A DNA stretch of 13,956 nucleotides, taken from Methanosarcinales archaeon (GTDB lineage Archaea; Halobacteriota; Syntropharchaeia; Alkanophagales; Methanospirareceae). The stretch spans positions 1-13,956 of the forward strand of contig JAENXH010000020.1 in assembly GCA_016649585.1 (NCBI GenBank), read 5' to 3'. The position numbers and the translations under genes are program-made. Of the stretch, positions 12,714 to 13,956 are shown piece after piece. The notes beneath the pieces were generated by a model that ran no database searches, was not told the DNA's origin, and saw only the letters and a program-made list of their open reading frames with translations. Every line of letters begins with the position of its first letter. Within the stretch, counting starts at the first letter, position 1.

Positions 12714-13090
12714 ATGACATTTCAGACGTATAAGGATTTGGAAATATATCAGTTAAGTCATGATCTGGCAATTGAAATTCATAAGGTAAGCCTTAGCTTG
12801 CCGAAATTCGAGTTATATGAAGAAGGGAGCCAACTGAGGAGATCTGCTAAGTCCATTCCTGTGAATATCGTTGAGGGATTTGGTCGCCGCCGATACAAAA
12901 ATAATTTATCCGATTTCTTACATTTGCTCTGGCATCCTGCGATGAAACGAAGGAGCATCTTAAAATTTTGGATGAGACAGGAGCACTCAATGGTAATGAT
13001 ATCTTTAATAGCTTTATCTGGAGGTATGAAGAATTAGGACGGAAAATCCACAATTTCATTAAAGCTGTAGAATCAGGTCATAGATCATAG
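12714..13090 (+). pseudogene. Four-helix-bundle protein (S23 / 23S rRNA intervening-sequence type), frameshifted
   Basis: ATG 12714 (or 12705) begins MTFQTYKDLEIYQLSHDLA, then LRRSAKSIPVNIVEGFGRRR and NNLSDFLH, all hallmarks of the S23/Avd-like four-helix bundle family. After CAT TTG (12921-12926) this frame loses similarity and stops after GGMKN at 13037. The frame shifted back by one reads ALASCDETKEHLKILDETGA, then RYEELGRKIHNFIKAVESGH and TAG at 13088-13090, which is the expected third and fourth helix. Restoring one T to TTT (12923-12925) rejoins the protein at about 125 residues, the usual length. Family proteins occur in rRNA intervening sequences and as free genes; their role is uncertain. 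True mutation or homopolymer read error are both possible. Confidence 0.8.
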
Positions 13091-13120
13091 TCCTGTATCT
13101 ATCTTGCATCCTGCATCTTG
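13091..13120. repeat. Right flank repeat of the S23-type unit
   Basis: Immediately after the S23 stop come TCCTGTATC, a 10-base insert, and CCTGCATC, the inverted counterpart of 12689-12705. The insert and its edges (13096-13112) equal 4955-4971 exactly. TGCATC also repeats directly inside it. Confidence 0.6.
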
Positions 13121-13145
13121 AAACCTGGCAGCCAATCAATTAAAG

Positions 13146-13904
13146 CTATTCTATCCGTCTTTGCCTCTCGTCAACCACACTCAAATGCGACACACGAACG
13201 CCCACCAACCTTATTTTCTTTCCTTTCTCCTTTCCCTTTTCGCCAATGAATACGCCCACCAAATCCTTCGCCGTTTTCCTGAGCGTGTTCAGATCAGAAT
13301 GAAAGGATTTGAACGTCTTAGCCCGTGTATGTACGGTGAAGTCGTCAAATTTGACTTTTATCGCGACCGTTTTGAAGACAAAACCTTCCGCCAGTAGATT
13401 TTTATGAACTTTTTCGGCTAACTCGTCAATACAGCAGTATATTAGTTCCCGGTCTCTGGTGTGCTCATCCAGTGTTGTCTCTCGGCTTAAAGATTTCCGC
13501 TCCCACTTCTCCTCCACTTCGTTTTCATCTATCCCATTTGCAGCCTGATGTAATCGCCAGCCATATTTGCCAAACTGAGCGACGAGTTTTTGCACGTCAC
13601 AGCTTGCAAGTTGTTTTATCGTCTCGATGCCCATCTGTTTTAACATCCCTTCGGTTTTTGGGCCCACACCCGGGATCTTTTTCACCTGTAAGGGCGCTAA
13701 GAATTCTCGTACGTGCTCTTGTTCTACAACGGTCAGACCATCGGGCTTTACGAAATCAGATGCGATCTTTGCGATTGTTTTGTTCGGCGCGATGCCAATA
13801 GAACACGTTAATCCTTCCTTTTCCAGAATCTCCCTTTTTATCATTTGCGCATACTCTCGCGCCTCGTTCCAGTCCTTAACTTTTGTACTGAGGTCAAGAT
13901 AAGC
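13146..13904 (-). pseudogene. dinB: Y-family DNA polymerase (Dpo4/DinB type), 5' third missing
   Basis: Translesion polymerase remnant. The open frame starts without a start codon at AYLDLSTKVKDWNEAREYAQ and continues through SIGIAPNKTIAKIASDFVKP (fingers/palm), IPGVGPKTEGMLKQMGI (thumb helix-hairpin-helix) and the little-finger domain (SLSRETTLDEHTRD to VGVRVSHLSVVDE). About 252 residues remain of an expected ~350. The missing ~106 N-terminal residues include the first catalytic Asp and the Ser-x-Asp-Glu pair that precedes AYLD, so the product cannot polymerise DNA. A TAG (13905-13907) stands in front of the break. An internal ATG at 13844 could start 232 residues, still without the active site. 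The C-terminus ends QRRIE, like the beginning of a PCNA-binding box cut short. Confidence 0.85.
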
Positions 13905-13956
13905 CTAGTGTCTCCACAATTTAATTCTTAGGTATAATACTTGGCCAACTTTTTAT
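13905..13956. mobile_element. Unrelated sequence replacing the dinB 5' part, possible insertion-element end
   Basis: Polymerase similarity stops at 13904, and the plus strand goes on CTAGTGTCTCCACAATTTAA to the window edge, with no coding match. A CTAG at the junction and an abrupt break inside a conserved motif fit the end of an insertion sequence (some IS5-group elements target CTAR). No transposase or second inverted repeat is in view, so deletion or rearrangement is equally open. Confidence 0.4.

Noticed and set aside
13161..13902. Plus-strand frames of 78-109 codons
   Set aside because: They are antisense to the clear polymerase coding sequence.

Overview
The window is archaeal, most likely a euryarchaeon. 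Three archaeal/eukaryote-type translation genes (ribosomal proteins L39e and L31e, and aIF6), an Nre-type DNA repair protein ending in a PCNA-binding-like motif, TATA-type promoters and a tRNA-Gly gene without encoded CCA support this. A methanogen/ANME-like lineage is possible from the gene mix, but nothing here is diagnostic.

Layout. 1-1476: a partial DUF362 protein and Nre, both on the minus strand. 1477-3429: an AT-rich AlbA_2 (Schlafen-type) gene with a short upstream ORF, followed by msrA. 3502-4031: a gamma-class carbonic anhydrase gene broken by a dinucleotide duplication. 4143-7489: minus-strand block with an unrecognised helical protein and two MFS transporters, separated by hairpin-rich DNA. 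7594-7664: tRNA-Gly(TCC). 7773-8960: L39e-L31e-aIF6 translation operon (minus). 9065-10096: QueD and a membrane-anchored double OB-fold protein, convergent. 10277-11418: debris, namely a membrane protein with an internal TAA and a decayed toxin-antitoxin pair resembling TumA/TumE. 11462-12685: intact moeA. 12689-13956: a frameshifted four-helix-bundle (S23/IVS-type) gene inside imperfect inverted repeats, then a Y-family DNA polymerase gene whose 5' part is missing at the catalytic Asp-Glu site, with unrelated sequence running to the window edge.

The housekeeping genes are intact, while five accessory loci are broken in different ways: a CT duplication, an AAGT duplication plus toxin deletion, loss of one T, an in-frame TAA, and a truncation. 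The lesions next to short repeats suggest slipped-strand mutation or, for the 1-2 base changes, assembly error. The 4-bp duplication and the toxin deletion are hard to explain as sequencing error. I did not find a complete undescribed system. The most notable items are the decayed toxin-antitoxin locus, the repeat-flanked S23 unit whose 17-bp end sequence recurs 8 kb away, and a hairpin/AGTAACCAC repeat placed directly after two unrelated genes.
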